The notes below the pieces were generated by a model. That model ran no database searches. It saw nothing but the letters and a program-made list of their open reading frames with translations, and was not told where the DNA came from. From assembly GCA_938014855.1 (NCBI GenBank), contig CALLQM010000235.1, forward strand, positions 1 to 22,857: a stretch of 22,857 nt of DNA, written 5' to 3'. Below are positions 22,762 through 22,857 of this stretch, piece after piece. Every line of letters begins with the position of its first letter. Positions within the stretch are counted from its first letter, which is position 1. The stretch is from an uncultured Clostridia bacterium. GTDB lineage: Bacteria > Bacillota > Clostridia > Oscillospirales > Ruminococcaceae. The position numbers were made by a program, and so were the translations under genes.

Positions 22762-22857
22762 TTACATCGGGATGTTGCCGTGTTTCTTCGGCAAAGTGCT
22801 TACACGTTTGCCTGCCAGCATGTCCAGAGCAGAAATCAGAACCGAACGAGTCTGTGC
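22762..22857 (-). CDS. C-terminus of an acyl-CoA carboxyltransferase subunit (MmdA/PccB type), partial
   Basis: The frame enters at the right edge and gives 31 residues ending in KKHGNIPM and a TAA. The TRSVLISALDMLAGKR block and the KKHGNIP ending are characteristic of the C-terminus of PccB/MmdA carboxyltransferases (usually R-x-x-x-I-x-A-L-E-M-L-x-x-K-R then KHGNIPL). It precedes the biotin carrier gene by 59 nt. The substrate, methylmalonyl-CoA or another acyl-CoA, cannot be told from this end. Confidence 0.85.
   Translation of the reverse strand, partial: AQTRSVLISALDMLAGKRVSTLPKKHGNIPM

Overview
The window looks like a chromosomal segment of a spore-forming anaerobic Firmicute, most likely a member of the Clostridia (perhaps Oscillospirales; this is inference). 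The reasons are a CotJC spore-coat protein, a SpoVM-type micro-protein, the yicC-remA-gmk-rpoZ-coaBC-priA-def-fmt-rsmB-rlmN-prpC-prkC-rsgA-thiN order known from Bacillus and Clostridia, and genes of a biotin-dependent decarboxylase or carboxylase of the type seen in fermentative anaerobes. Strong AGGAGG ribosome binding sites and several TTG or GTG starts fit this.

Region 1 (1-3280) is the most unusual. A large serine recombinase (467-1897) ends exactly where an open frame begins that encodes CotJC without its first ~30 residues (conserved from about 1912 to 2410). A 21-bp dyad (1893-1913) sits on the boundary. This is the architecture of a skin-type intervening element: the right end of an element that splits cotJC, with the 5' part of cotJC expected left of the window. 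Two small genes on the minus strand (97-279, and 1-92 running off the edge) appear to be element cargo. The CotJC piece carries a long C-terminal extension with eight 15-residue repeats, one cysteine per repeat, then a Lys/Ser/Thr-rich tail.

Region 2 (3281-5720) holds a HAD-IIB phosphatase (+), galM (-), and a two-gene plus-strand unit of micro-proteins: a 52-residue membrane protein and a 27-residue SpoVM homologue. Strong hairpin terminators separate the units.

Region 3 (5721-20800) is one long minus-strand cluster starting from a good SigA-type promoter (20772-20800) and ending at the thiN terminator. It covers envelope and matrix regulation (remA), nucleotide and CoA metabolism (gmk, coaBC), transcription and replication restart (rpoZ, priA), formyl-methionine handling (def, fmt), rRNA modification and ribosome assembly (rsmB, rlmN, rsgA), the PASTA kinase/phosphatase switch (prkC, prpC) and thiamine diphosphate synthesis (thiN). 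Many genes overlap by 4 nt, so they are probably translationally coupled. coaBC carries an in-frame TAA at the Tyr codon of its NHSTGxMGY motif, which is either a real nonsense mutation or a sequence error.

Region 4 (20850-22857) is the 3' end of a second minus-strand operon: the C-terminus of a carboxyltransferase (MmdA/PccB type), a biotin carrier protein with an Ala/Pro linker, and an OadA/PycB-type carboxyltransferase subunit, followed by a terminator.

No tRNA, rRNA, CRISPR array or riboswitch was recognised. No gene-free stretch exceeds about 190 bases.
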